The notes under the pieces were generated by a model, which saw nothing but the letters and a program-made list of their open reading frames with translations, did not search any database and was not told where the DNA came from. From Oxalobacteraceae bacterium AB_14 (GTDB lineage: Bacteria > Pseudomonadota > Gammaproteobacteria > Burkholderiales > Burkholderiaceae_D): a stretch of 64,000 bases of DNA. Position 1 is the stretch's first letter. The number at the start of each line of letters is the position of its first letter. The translations under genes and the position numbers were made by a program. The stretch lies in assembly GCA_000381565.1 (NCBI GenBank), contig KB906725.1, positions 563,785-627,784 on the forward strand, read 5' to 3'. Positions 7,418 through 15,829 of this stretch are shown here, in pieces.

Positions 7418-8701
7418 TCACGCAGAAAGTACGATGAACAAGGCAATCAGCGCCCACGCGACGAGCATCGCGTTATACAGGGTGGCGCGGTTGTCCTCAA
7501 ACATGGAACATTGCTGGTCCATGACGATGTGCTTGTTGAACAAATCGAAGGTAGGCTTCGGACACTCGGCCATATGAGCCGGAACGGCCCAGCTCTTGAG
7601 CGACGGCGCGAGCCCGGCCAACGGTTCGATGATCTGCTGAGCGGTGGGCGTGGCTTCAAGCGTAGGAAAGCCGATGCCCGGATCGTCACCGAGGTTGACC
7701 TGCGGAGAGCTAGCCGCCGGATTCGTGGCTGGCGCGGTAGAGGGCGCAGTCTGGCCCAGCGGGTTGCTCGTGGAAACAGGCTCTGCAAGATCGCCCACGG
7801 TGGCCTGAGGAACCGAAGGATTCGCCGCCCGAGCCGTAGCGACATCGGCCTGCGTAACAGGATCGGTGAGCGAGTACGGAACGCCTGCATAGCCTGGCTG
7901 ATTTGCGGCCTGCTTCCACGCCGCGTCGGCCAAGTCAGCCACGACCTGATCCGGCAATGGCTTAGCCTTGTCAGCATCGGACATCATCGCCAACGCCTGC
8001 GCAGCTGGCACTGTCTGAGCTGGCGTGCTGCCGGGCAGTGTCGCGGGAGGCTGGCACACACCGTTCACTGTCAAACCGTCGCACGTATAGGGGACACCCT
8101 GCTGAGAAGATCCAGAAATACGATTCCAGTCCGGCTCTGTGCCAGACGCACTTGAGTACGACAGATGGCAGACCCATGAACCGTTAGCGTAAGTTTCGCA
8201 ATAGCTCACACCGATGGAAGCCCCGGCCTGCGGATAATCGCGAGTAAGCTGCATGTTGTAGTCCATGACATAGCCACTTGCTACCCCTGTCGCGCTGCCG
8301 CCCTTCCACTGACCATAGAGGTACGTGTCTGGCCCCTTCTGCGATGGAGCCGTGCCACCATGACCCGGCACCGTTATCGTGCCGTCCTTGTTGAACAACC
8401 AGTTCGCGAGCGCCTGAATGCCATAGCCAACAGCACCAGCAATAACGGCGCTGGCGAGTACTGTCCCCCAGGCTGGCGCAGTGCCAGCGGCGACCACTGC
8501 CGTCCCGATCTCAACGACCGCCGTACCAACTGCCGCGACTGTCGCCCCGAACCGCGGATCGTTCGCGGCAAAGCCACGAAGCCCAACCTTGTTCTTGACC
8601 ACCGCCGCGATCTGCTGACCGATGCGGGCCGGCAGAGCTTGCGCGTTGACCTGCACAACCACAGCGAACAAAAGGAGTCCGCACAGAATGCGTCTTATCA
8701 T
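7418..8701 (-). CDS. pIII-like adsorption / minor coat protein
   Basis: The 427-aa protein has a signal peptide (MIRRILCGLLLFAVVVQVNA), an early Ala/Gly-rich hydrophobic stretch around residues 60-95, a Cys-containing middle domain and a long Pro/Ala/Thr-rich linker. It ends in a membrane anchor (MLVAWALIALFIVLSA) preceded by a short Cys-bearing domain. This is the layout of an inovirus attachment protein that binds a pilus receptor and releases the virion. Its ATG overlaps the stop of the 31-aa ORF upstream (ATGA). Sequence identity to known pIII proteins is not obvious, as expected for this fast-evolving gene. Confidence 0.8.
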   Translation of the reverse strand: MIRRILCGLLLFAVVVQVNAQALPARIGQQIAAVVKNKVGLRGFAANDPRFGATVAAVGTAVVEIGTAVVAAGTAPAWGTVLASAVIAGAVGYGIQALANWLFNKDGTITVPGHGGTAPSQKGPDTYLYGQWKGGSATGVASGYVMDYNMQLTRDYPQAGASIGVSYCETYANGSWVCHLSYSSASGTEPDWNRISGSSQQGVPYTCDGLTVNGVCQPPATLPGSTPAQTVPAAQALAMMSDADKAKPLPDQVVADLADAAWKQAANQPGYAGVPYSLTDPVTQADVATARAANPSVPQATVGDLAEPVSTSNPLGQTAPSTAPATNPAASSPQVNLGDDPGIGFPTLEATPTAQQIIEPLAGLAPSLKSWAVPAHMAECPKPTFDLFNKHIVMDQQCSMFEDNRATLYNAMLVAWALIALFIVLSA

Positions 8702-8793
8702 TTCTCGCCCCCCTCAAATCCCTGAATGACAGCCCATGCGGTGAGCATGCCCCAAGAAAAAATCACGACGTACCACAATTCACCAGCAGTCAT
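8698..8793 (-). CDS. 31-aa single-span virion or assembly protein
   Basis: This tiny ORF begins with ATG 8793 after GGAGG at 5-nt spacing and ends in an ATGA overlap with the pIII-like gene. It encodes a short acidic lead, one membrane span (LWYVVIFSWGMLTAWAVI) and a charged tail. Size, hydropathy and position match the small minor coat proteins (pVII/pIX type) of filamentous phages. Confidence 0.7.
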   Translation of the reverse strand: MTAGELWYVVIFSWGMLTAWAVIQGFEGGEK

Positions 8794-8823
8794 ATCAACC
8801 TCCAAATCCTTGGTAATACCAAG

Positions 8824-8848
8824 AAAAAAGGCGACCCGTCGGGCCGCC
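8824..8848 (-). terminator. Rho-independent terminator after the major coat gene
   Basis: On the minus strand, GGCGGCCC-GAC-GGGTCGCC is followed by TTTTTT. It lies between the coat gene (ending 8875) and the 31-aa ORF. A partial terminator here is the classical way inoviruses express coat protein far above the downstream minor proteins. Confidence 0.85.
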
Positions 8849-8874
8849 TCACCTTGCCAAACAGCCGAGATGGA

Positions 8875-9090
8875 TTAACGGCCGCGCAGCATGCCCAGGA
8901 CGATTTTCGCGGCCTTGATGGCGACATAGACGGTCGCCAACGTGCCAGCGATCGCGATCACCGGCGTCACCACGTCCGACGCGGTAAACGCGCCAGTTAC
9001 GCCGGACAAGTCGAGTGGCGTAGCCGCTTGAACAGCCGAGGTTGCAGCGACGGACATGGCAGCGACGGCCAGAGCGATTTTGTTTTTCAT
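8875..9090 (-). CDS. Major coat protein precursor (pVIII-like)
   Basis: The 71-aa precursor has a 22-residue signal peptide (MKNKIALAVAAMSVAATSAVQA). The mature protein of about 49 residues has a short amphipathic start (ATPLDLSGVTGAF), one membrane span (VIAIAGTLATVYVAIKAA) and a basic C-terminus (KIVLGMLRGR) suited to contact packaged ssDNA. The ATG at 9090 has AAAGGG about 9 nt upstream; the in-frame TTG at 9108 is rejected. The adjacent terminator supports high expression. Confidence 0.92.
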   Translation of the reverse strand: MKNKIALAVAAMSVAATSAVQAATPLDLSGVTGAFTASDVVTPVIAIAGTLATVYVAIKAAKIVLGMLRGR

Positions 9091-9119
9091 ATTGCTTTTC
9101 CCTTTCAAGGAAGTTGAGG

Positions 9120-9407
9120 TTAGCCTCGGCGTATTAGGCCGAGGATTGTTCCCGAGAACTTGGCAGCGAGCCAGGCAGTCAAGACAATGCTGAACGCGAA
9201 GCCGAAAAGGCCAACGGCTTGCGTGTAATCGAAGGGTTCCGTGATCGCGTCAATTTTCGAAGCATTGGCGGCATCGATCACATAGGCCTGAACGACCTGC
9301 GGCTGATAGCTGATGCCGTTTGCGTCCATTCCGCACGGAGCGACTGCCGAGCCACCGTCTGTACGGGGCTGGCAGCTCACGATGTTGACCACAGAACCTA
9401 TATTCAT
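9120..9407 (-). CDS. Inovirus membrane protein, likely minor coat
   Basis: The 95-aa protein has a polar N-terminal domain with two Cys (SCQP, PCGM). It has a single C-terminal span (AVGLFGFAFSIVLTAWLAA) ending in LIRRG, the same basic ending as the coat protein. There is no cleavable signal peptide. It lies 29 nt upstream of the major coat gene. I recognise the layout from other inoviruses but cannot name the protein. Confidence 0.65.
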   Translation of the reverse strand: MNIGSVVNIVSCQPRTDGGSAVAPCGMDANGISYQPQVVQAYVIDAANASKIDAITEPFDYTQAVGLFGFAFSIVLTAWLAAKFSGTILGLIRRG

Positions 9408-9452
9408 TTCAGTTTTTTTCGATTTAAGAATCCGGATACAGCCGGGCCTGTA

Positions 9453-9665
9453 CTACTCGCTTGCGCCAGTGCACACAACCTGCGTCACGAAAAACCCTTC
9501 GTGACAATTCAGTGTTGCTGTGTCAGTGGCCTCTGCAATCCCGTCGAAGCGTCCGGCTTCATGCGCCCAAGGCGTGAACCCAACATCGCCTTCCACCGGC
9601 ATCAGAAACAATGCCGACTCTTTGTCTTGAACGATGAATTTGAACTCGGCCTTATGCGCCTGCAT
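9453..9665 (-). CDS. Small soluble inovirus protein, unknown function
   Basis: The 70-aa ORF (ATG 9665; a GTG at 9674 is also possible) overlaps the 3' end of the ssDNA-binding protein gene by 14 bases. It has no membrane segment and contains two Cys (LNCHEGFF, QVVCTG). No family is recognised. The coupling suggests a replication or packaging accessory role. Confidence 0.55.
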   Translation of the reverse strand: MQAHKAEFKFIVQDKESALFLMPVEGDVGFTPWAHEAGRFDGIAEATDTATLNCHEGFFVTQVVCTGASE

Positions 9666-9987
9666 GTTTGCCACCCGAGGCAGCTGGCTTCGCAGCTTCC
9701 ACAGGCCGCAGCGAGTGGATGACGGTTTTTTGCGTCTTACCGTTCGTCACGATTTCCATCTCGGCGACCGCCATGAACGGGAACGAGTCGGCCAGGTGTT
9801 TGTATTTCTGGTATTCCTCGGCTTTGCCCAAGCCATACTCGGCGCAGGCCGTACCCATCGCGGTGTCCTTGCTGCTGTCCAGTTCGGTCTCGACAAATAC
9901 CTTCGTGCTGTCGAATGCCTGACCGTTGTCCATGGTCCCTTTGGAGAACTTCATGCCGGTAACTTTGATCGTCGAAGTGAATTTCAT
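9652..9987 (-). CDS. ssDNA-binding protein (pV-like)
   Basis: The 111-aa acidic, beta-rich protein (MKFTSTIKVTGMKFSKG...) lies just downstream of the replication initiator. Inoviruses place the ssDNA-binding protein there; it coats newly made viral strands before export. The flexible C-terminus (AAKPAASGGKHAGA) is typical of SSB-like proteins. There is no sequence signature to prove the function; the call rests on size, composition and synteny. Confidence 0.7.
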   Translation of the reverse strand: MKFTSTIKVTGMKFSKGTMDNGQAFDSTKVFVETELDSSKDTAMGTACAEYGLGKAEEYQKYKHLADSFPFMAVAEMEIVTNGKTQKTVIHSLRPVEAAKPAASGGKHAGA

Positions 9988-10011
9988 TTTGTGGTTCCTG
10001 ATTTGAATGGC

Positions 10012-11439
10012 CTACGCAAAACCGTTTTCCCCATTGAGGCCGAAACATGGGACGGTGGTAATAAACTGCATGAAAGAGGGAATAGGCACAGGAGCTTGCT
10101 TGTGCACAGGCGTAGGGCCGGACGTGGCATCGCTCGTGAGCGGCTTCATACGCTTTGGCCAGTAGTCGTCTGCCTCATTGCAAATCAGATCAAGGGCTTT
10201 CTTGTCGCCCCACAGTTCGCGGAAAACACGGATGTATTTACCGAACTGATGCTTGGTCACTTCAATGCAGGCATCGACCGTGATCTGCGCCGTCTTGACT
10301 TTCACTTCCATGCGTTGTGGCGTTTCGACCTGAACGAAATTTGAAAAGCATGGATAGGCGGCGGCGAAAAAATCTGTTGGGTTCAGAAGCACATCGAACT
10401 GAATGATCGTGTTTGTGTTCTTGAATTCGACTTCGCAGCGGCACCAAGGACTGGACTTGTCTCCTTCCTTACGACCCTTCTCGTAGAAGCGGCAGAACTT
10501 GCTAGAGGAGCGCAGACCGATGGTCAAAGTCCTTCCTTTGCCAGTAGGTCTGGTCCAATTGCCGATGCGTTCGATATTTGGCGGGCGACCGCCAGCCTTT
10601 TGCGTATAGCCGCCAAGCGCGTATTGATCGTAGGCCCAGTCCACGGACAGGTAAGCACCTTCGATGTCGTCATGGGCCAGATCGATACGAGAGATCGAGG
10701 GGCGCATCGCCACTTTGGTCAAGAAGTGGAACAGCCGTTTTTCCCAGCCCGCAACGGCGTTCTGACATCCTTGGCCGGACAAGGTGACGAGCATGGTTGC
10801 GCGTTGCCCTCCGAAGCACACGAACCCCATACCATCGCCAAGTACCCATGACTCGCGGTAGAAGTTCATGCCCCGATCACGCTTTTCGGTAATGCCGAAG
10901 CCGAAGATTTTTTCGAACTGGCGACTTGCTTCTTCAATGATCTGATCATCGGCGACCAGTGTCTGACGAGCGGTCTTGAAGAACGTGTCTTCCAACACAG
11001 TGAAATTGATCCAGTCAATGATGCATGCCTGAGTTTCAGATGGCCTACGAACCATCACCGTCTTGATCTTGCCGGAGTCCGTCATCATCAACGACACTTC
11101 GCCCAGGTCCTCTTCGGATATGCTCGCCCAGGTGTCCACATCATCAGCAACGTCGGCGTTCGCTAAGTTTTCCCCCATGTTATTAATGGGGGTATCTGAT
11201 GCGCTGCATACCTGCGCAAAATGCGGCACTAACCGTACAGGTTCGGCCGCAGCGCCGATCCGTTCCGGCAGCGCTGGCGCGCTGGCGGTACGGTCGGCGC
11301 ATGCGTCCTGATGCTTGCCGCTGCCATAAATTTGCGACTTAACGAAACGTGCGCGCGCGGTGCCACCAGATGCACTTGCGTATGCGGACTCTGCATCTTT
11401 TCGAATTTTCTTCAGGAGCGAATGGCGAACGGGCCTCAT
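10012..11439 (-). CDS. Rep_trans-family replication initiator
   Basis: The 475-aa protein matches the replication-initiation-factor (Rep_trans) fold. It has an opening strand IDWINFTV, then GFVCFGGQRATMLVTLSGQGC, RIDLAHDD around the middle, and GRTLTIGLRSSSKFCRFYEKG, with a candidate nicking Tyr in FYEKG. These enzymes nick the viral strand and start rolling-circle replication. The first 130 residues are low complexity; the true start could be internal, but ATG 11439 overlaps the upstream stop (ATGA). It is transcribed from the 11876-12017 control region. Confidence 0.9.
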   Translation of the reverse strand: MRPVRHSLLKKIRKDAESAYASASGGTARARFVKSQIYGSGKHQDACADRTASAPALPERIGAAAEPVRLVPHFAQVCSASDTPINNMGENLANADVADDVDTWASISEEDLGEVSLMMTDSGKIKTVMVRRPSETQACIIDWINFTVLEDTFFKTARQTLVADDQIIEEASRQFEKIFGFGITEKRDRGMNFYRESWVLGDGMGFVCFGGQRATMLVTLSGQGCQNAVAGWEKRLFHFLTKVAMRPSISRIDLAHDDIEGAYLSVDWAYDQYALGGYTQKAGGRPPNIERIGNWTRPTGKGRTLTIGLRSSSKFCRFYEKGRKEGDKSSPWCRCEVEFKNTNTIIQFDVLLNPTDFFAAAYPCFSNFVQVETPQRMEVKVKTAQITVDACIEVTKHQFGKYIRVFRELWGDKKALDLICNEADDYWPKRMKPLTSDATSGPTPVHKQAPVPIPSFMQFITTVPCFGLNGENGFA

Positions 11440-11639
11440 GCGCGCTCTCCCGTCAGGCTGGATACATCCTGCTGTGCTGGAATGCGACTTGGTTGCGTTG
11501 CACTGCGTTGAGCTTGGTCAACCAGATCAAGCTCTTCACGGAAGCCGGGCAAGTTGTCGGCCATCCACTGAAGCCGCTCAGCAAGCGACTTGGGGCGCGA
11601 TTCGGATTTATGTGATTTGTCACGGAATTCTTGGGTCAC
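11436..11639 (-). CDS. Small charged protein upstream of rep
   Basis: A 67-aa polar ORF starting at GTG 11639, which overlaps the preceding stop (GTGA) and itself overlaps the rep start (ATGA). It holds one helical motif (SLAERLQWMADNLPGF) and no membrane segment. The double translational coupling argues it is real. No family is recognised. Confidence 0.55.
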   Translation of the reverse strand: MTQEFRDKSHKSESRPKSLAERLQWMADNLPGFREELDLVDQAQRSATQPSRIPAQQDVSSLTGERA

Positions 11640-11875
11640 AGCGCAAACTCCTTGCGGCCGAGTTCACGCTGAAGCGCCACCACATTAATGAGACGGCGAC
11701 GACCGAGCGTGACGGTTGGCAGCATCCCTCGGTTGAGGTGGCCGAGCACGACGCCAGGCGGCAACCCGACAGCCTCAGCGAATTTCTCCAAAGTCATCAG
11801 GCCTACGGGCGCAGAGAACTGGGTGGGCATTGCCACCTGGCTCACGGCTTCAATTTCTTGCGACTTGTTCAACAT
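11636..11875 (-). CDS. Excisionase / MerR-like helix-turn-helix protein
   Basis: The 79-aa protein has a compact winged HTH: MTLEKFAEAVGLPPGVVLGHLNRG followed by the wing LPTVTLGRRRLINVVAL, as in Xis/AlpA-type proteins. It is the first gene of the leftward phage operon and faces the repressor-like gene across an operator-rich gap. It could control excision, the early promoter, or both. Confidence 0.75.
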   Translation of the reverse strand: MLNKSQEIEAVSQVAMPTQFSAPVGLMTLEKFAEAVGLPPGVVLGHLNRGMLPTVTLGRRRLINVVALQRELGRKEFAL

Positions 11876-11896
11876 AAGAGCACTCCATGCACCGAG

Positions 11897-11980
11897 CTGT
11901 GTATATTTGACTGATGTTCGGCAATATAAACACAGTAATGCACAGTGTCAATATTTTTTATTACGATCCTGTGTATTTTT
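11897..11980. promoter_or_regulatory. Operator-like repeats in the phage switch region
   Basis: In the AT-rich gap between divergent genes, CTGTGTATATT (11897-11907) and AATATAAACACAG (11923-11935) form an inverted pair. They are followed by CACAGTGTCAATATT (11941-11955) and CTGTGTATTTTT (11969-11980). Four related CTGTGT/ACACAG sites around two start regions look like binding sites for the adjacent HTH proteins. Their function is inferred from arrangement. Confidence 0.55.
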
Positions 11981-12017
11981 GTTACGATGCGAGATATTTC
12001 TAACTGAGGACGAGCCA

Positions 12018-12548
12018 ATGGAAACGATTCAAGAACGACTCAAGTCTGTGATCGAGAAAACGACCGATGAACGAGGTCGTTTTGCCGAGCTGGAAAAACT
12101 GACTCAAATCTCTGCAAATAGCTGGAAGAGTTTTTGGCATGGTCGGCAGCGGCCGACTTGCGACATGATCGCGGCGGTGTGCGAGCGCTGGCCCAAATTC
12201 GCATTCTGGCTCGCCACCGGAATTACCGATGCCAAGCACGGCCACGTGGACAGTGATGGGGCCGCCAGCTTCCCCGAGCGACGACGCGCGCGCAGGAAGG
12301 GTGCGGAAGGATATTGGGAAATGGCTACTACGATGCGGGCTTGGCAGCAGCGTGTTTTGGAGAGCAAGGAGAGTGCGGATGAGGATATTGAATACGGGAT
12401 TTCACACACACAAAAAATTCAGCTGCTGGAGCTGGAGATAGGACGCAATGCCGAACAGCAGGCGCTGGCTGGTGTCGAGGATGCTGAACTCGTCGCCGAG
12501 CTGGTGAAGCTTAAAACGCCGTCGTATCTTGAGGATGGCGACCAGTAA
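12018..12548 (+). CDS. Phage repressor-like regulator with N-terminal HTH
   Basis: The 176-aa protein starts at ATG 12018. Residues about 22-60 (ELEKLTQISANSWKSFW, then CDMIAAVCERWP) look like an XRE-type HTH. The rest is charged and helical, with an EIGRNAEQQALAGVEDAELVAEL coiled segment. It is divergent from the phage operon and directly upstream of the integrase, the place of an inovirus immunity repressor. There is no peptidase domain, so control would not be LexA-like. Confidence 0.65.
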   Translation: METIQERLKSVIEKTTDERGRFAELEKLTQISANSWKSFWHGRQRPTCDMIAAVCERWPKFAFWLATGITDAKHGHVDSDGAASFPERRRARRKGAEGYWEMATTMRAWQQRVLESKESADEDIEYGISHTQKIQLLELEIGRNAEQQALAGVEDAELVAELVKLKTPSYLEDGDQ

Positions 12549-12549
12549 G

Positions 12550-13560
12550 ATGACCATCAAGAAATCAGAAGGGGGTTGGCTTGTCGATATCCAGCCTGGT
12601 GGACGTGGGCATAAACGCATCCGCAAGACATTGGCGACCAAGGCTGAGGCACTTCAGTTTGAGGCCTGGGCGAAGACTCAGGTCATGCAGAACGACGGCT
12701 GGGTGAAGCCCAAGAAGAACCTCACCAAATTGTCTGAGCTAATCGAGCTATGGCAATCCCATCACGGCATCCAGTTGCGCCACACTCGCACCTACGGCAC
12801 ACTCCTTCGGGTTTGCGAAGCGCTTGGCAACCCCATCGCCGAGCACCTGAAATCGGAGCATTTCGCAGCGTATCGCTCGGCCCGACTGGCCGAGGGAGTT
12901 ACAGCTAACACCATCAACCGCGAGCATGCTTACCTGCGTGCGGTGTTCAACGAGCTGATACGCCTTGGTTTCTGGACAGAGAATAATCCGCTGGCACGGC
13001 TTCGCCAATTCAAGATCGCCGAGCGCGAGCTGTCCTACCTCAACGACGATGAAATTCGTGCGCTGCTGACCGCATTGGAGGTGCGCAAGGATCGAGATGC
13101 GCTTCTGATTACGAAACTGTGCCTGGCGTCCGCCGCACGCTGGAACGAGGGTGAATCGCTGCGTATTTCCCAGCTCCACAGCGGCATGATCCACTTCACG
13201 CAAACGAAGACCGACAAAAACAGGTCGGTTCCCATCGACGACGCGCTGGCCGACGAGGTACGGGAATTTCATAAGGATGGAAGTAGGGACGCGTCCGGCA
13301 GAATATTCAAAAGCTCGGTCGGAGCGTTTCGCATGGCCGTCAAGGAGTCGGGAATCAAGCTGCTACCTGGCCAGCTCACCCACGTCCTACGACACACATT
13401 CGCAAGCCACTTCATGATGAACGGCGGGAACATCCTGACGTTGCAAAAAGTGCTGGGCCACTCCAGCCTGCAAACCACCATGATCTACGCCCACCTCAGC
13501 CCTGGACACCTTCAGGAAGCCAAAATGCTGAATCCGTTGGCGCGGTTGACAGTTGGTTGA
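12550..13560 (+). CDS. int: Tyrosine-recombinase integrase of the inovirus
   Basis: The 336-aa protein has an N-terminal arm, a core-binding domain and a catalytic domain. The full set of active-site residues is present: R197 (ASAARWNEG), K220, H278-x-x-R281 (HVLRHTFASH), H304 (LGHSS) and Y313 (MIYAHL). It would insert the phage at the tRNA-Thr 3' half; its gene ends only 7 bases before attR. ATG 12550 is preferred because it begins at the conserved arm. An ATG at 12535 would overlap the upstream gene. Confidence 0.95.
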   Translation: MTIKKSEGGWLVDIQPGGRGHKRIRKTLATKAEALQFEAWAKTQVMQNDGWVKPKKNLTKLSELIELWQSHHGIQLRHTRTYGTLLRVCEALGNPIAEHLKSEHFAAYRSARLAEGVTANTINREHAYLRAVFNELIRLGFWTENNPLARLRQFKIAERELSYLNDDEIRALLTALEVRKDRDALLITKLCLASAARWNEGESLRISQLHSGMIHFTQTKTDKNRSVPIDDALADEVREFHKDGSRDASGRIFKSSVGAFRMAVKESGIKLLPGQLTHVLRHTFASHFMMNGGNILTLQKVLGHSSLQTTMIYAHLSPGHLQEAKMLNPLARLTVG

Positions 13561-13567
13561 CACTCGA

Positions 13568-13686
<119 letters not shown>

Positions 13687-13712
13687 GAAACTTGTACGGG
13701 GCGAATTATACG

Positions 13713-14192
13713 CTATTTAATTCGCGTAAGAGTAGGCCGGCCGCCCTTTTTTGGCGGCTCGTTATCGCCGTCCGGAGCGCTTGTGGCCTCGCTCTTGGCC
13801 TCTGGCGCAGGCGCTGGAACAGCCGCCAGCACCGGCGCCGGCGCACTGATTTCTTCGTCCGCCACCGGCTCGGCAAAGCCCGCCTGCGGCTCGAACGCCA
13901 TCCCCTGGCCGTTCTCGTTGGCATAGATCGCCATGACGTTGTTGACCGGGACGTAGATCTCGCGCGACACGCCGCCGAAGCGCGCGTGGAAGCGGATGCT
14001 GTCGTTGTCCATCTTCAGCCCCGAGGTGGCGCCGAAGCTGATGTTGAGGACGATTTCGCCTTTTTTCACATATTCCATCGGCACCGTGGTCGAGGCGTCG
14101 ACCTTGACGGCGAGGTAGGGCGTATAGCCGCTATCCGTGCACCACTCATAAATGGCGCGCAGCATGTAGGGCTTGGTTGAGATTTCGGACAT
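13713..14192 (-). CDS. sspB: SspB, ClpXP adaptor for ssrA-tagged proteins
   Basis: The 159-aa protein has the SspB substrate-binding domain in residues 1-110 (KPYMLRAIYEWCTDSGYTPY, then ISFGATSGL). A Pro/Ala linker follows, and the C-terminal ClpX-binding tail reads GRPTLTRIK. It delivers ssrA-tagged peptides to ClpXP. ATG 14192 starts at MSEIS; the in-frame extension to 14243 is unsupported. It lies 116 nt after sspA, as in the classic sspAB pair. Confidence 0.95.
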   Translation of the reverse strand: MSEISTKPYMLRAIYEWCTDSGYTPYLAVKVDASTTVPMEYVKKGEIVLNISFGATSGLKMDNDSIRFHARFGGVSREIYVPVNNVMAIYANENGQGMAFEPQAGFAEPVADEEISAPAPVLAAVPAPAPEAKSEATSAPDGDNEPPKKGGRPTLTRIK

Positions 14193-14308
14193 GGTATTCC
14201 AGACTGCAGTAGAACCCGGCGCGCCGCCAACTAAGGCCGGCAAACGCGCCGATAGACTTCAAGTAAAACGGCTTGCGCCCGCTGAGCGCTCAATGCGCGC
14301 TCAACAAC

Positions 14309-14920
14309 TTAACGGCGCATGACCTTTTCCGACGGCGTCAGCGCTTCGATGTAGGCGGGGCGCGAGAAGATGCGCTCGGCGTACTTCATCAGCGGCGCTG
14401 CGGTCTTCGACAGTTCGATGCCGTAGTGATCCAGACGCCACAGCAGCGGCGCGACCGCCACGTCCAGCATCGAGAACTCATCGCCGAGCATGTACTTGTT
14501 CTTCAGGAACAGCGGCGCGAGCGTGGTCAGGCGGTCGCGGATTTCTGCGCGGGCCTTGTCGTGGCTCTTGTCGTTGCTCTTGGCGCGTTCGCTTTCCAGC
14601 ACATGCACGTGCACGAACAATTCCTTCTCGAAATTGAACAGCATCAGGCGCGCACGCGCGCGCATCAGCGGATCGGCCGGCATCAGTTGCGGATGCGGGA
14701 AGCGTTCGTCGATGTACTCATTGATGATGTTCGATTCGTACAGGATCAATTCACGTTCGACCAGGATCGGCACCTGACCATACGGATTCATGGTCGAGAT
14801 GTCTTCCGGCTTGTTGAACAAGTCGACGTCGCGCACTTCGAAGTCCATGCCTTTTTCAAACAGGACCAGGCGGCAGCGTTGCGAAAATGGGCAGGTTGTA
14901 CCCGAGTAGAGAACCATCAT
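14309..14920 (-). CDS. sspA: SspA, stringent starvation protein A
   Basis: The 203-aa protein has a glutathione-S-transferase-like fold: an N-terminal thioredoxin-like domain (MVLYSGTTCPFSQRCRLVLFEKG) and a helical C-terminal domain. SspA binds RNA polymerase and affects stress and stationary-phase transcription. It lies downstream of the bc1 operon, separated by a strong terminator, in an order conserved in Burkholderiales. Confidence 0.93.
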   Translation of the reverse strand: MMVLYSGTTCPFSQRCRLVLFEKGMDFEVRDVDLFNKPEDISTMNPYGQVPILVERELILYESNIINEYIDERFPHPQLMPADPLMRARARLMLFNFEKELFVHVHVLESERAKSNDKSHDKARAEIRDRLTTLAPLFLKNKYMLGDEFSMLDVAVAPLLWRLDHYGIELSKTAAPLMKYAERIFSRPAYIEALTPSEKVMRR

Positions 14921-14995
14921 TTTTATAGTTCCTTAGAAACAAAGGGGGTGAAGCCGCGAACGGATCACCCCAGATCGCCCGCCAACGCGGGCATC

Positions 14996-15023
14996 GCAAA
15001 ACAAGCGCCGGCCAGCCGGCGCT
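14996..15023 (-). terminator. Terminator of the petABC operon
   Basis: On the minus strand, AGCGCCGG-CTGG-CCGGCGCT is followed by TGTTTTG, just after the cytochrome c1 stop. It separates petABC from sspA. Confidence 0.75.
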
Positions 15024-15028
15024 CTCGA

Positions 15029-15793
15029 TTATTTAACTTCTTTCCAGAACGACGCGTTCAGGCGCCATGCCAGGAAGGCGAACAGGGCCATGAAAAGCAC
15101 CACCGCTACGCCCAGTTTCTTGCGGGTCTGCGCTGCAGGCTCCGCCATCCACTCCATGTAACCGACCAGGTCGGCCACCGCAGTGTCATATTCCAGTTTG
15201 CTCAGCTTGCCCGGCGTGACTTGCTCGAAGCCGGCAAACTGATGGATCTTCTTGCCTTCTTCGTGCGGATCGGCCACTTCTTCCATCTTGACCTTCTGCA
15301 CGCCCTGCAGTTCCCACAACACGTGCGGCATCGCCACGTTGTTGAGCACCAGGTTGTTCCAGCCGGTCGGGCGGGTGTCGTCCTTGTAGAAGGTGCGCAG
15401 ATACGTGTACAGATAGTCGCCGCCGCTGCCGGCGCCCGACGATTTGGCGCGCGTAATGACGGACAGGTCCGGCGGCACCACGCCGAACCATGCTTTCGCA
15501 TCTTTCGGGTTCATCGTGGTGGTCATCATTTCGCCCACTTTGTCGCCGGTGAACAGCAAGTTGGCCTTGATTTGCTCTTCCGTCAGGCCGAGGTCGCGCA
15601 GACGGTTGTAGCGCATCGAGGACGCATTATGACAGTTCAGGCAGTAATTGACGAACAGCTTGGCGCCATGTTGCAGTGCTGCCATGTTATTCGAGCGGTC
15701 CGGCGCCTTGTCGAGCGCGATGCCGCCTTCGTTAGCCAGTGCCAGACCTGGCAGCAATGCCAGGATGGCGAGCAGTTTTTTAGGAAAATTCAT
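15029..15793 (-). CDS. petC: Cytochrome c1 of the bc1 complex
   Basis: The 254-aa protein has a signal peptide (to LALA at residue 20), the heme c motif CLNCH at residues 51-55, and a C-terminal anchor (LGVAVVLFMALFAFLAWRL). It passes electrons from the Rieske protein to soluble cytochrome c in the periplasm. It is the third gene of petABC; the gap from petB is 36 nt. Confidence 0.96.
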   Translation of the reverse strand: MNFPKKLLAILALLPGLALANEGGIALDKAPDRSNNMAALQHGAKLFVNYCLNCHNASSMRYNRLRDLGLTEEQIKANLLFTGDKVGEMMTTTMNPKDAKAWFGVVPPDLSVITRAKSSGAGSGGDYLYTYLRTFYKDDTRPTGWNNLVLNNVAMPHVLWELQGVQKVKMEEVADPHEEGKKIHQFAGFEQVTPGKLSKLEYDTAVADLVGYMEWMAEPAAQTRKKLGVAVVLFMALFAFLAWRLNASFWKEVK

Positions 15794-15829
15794 GTAATGT
15801 CCTTTGTGTACTTTAGCCGGGGTGGTCGA

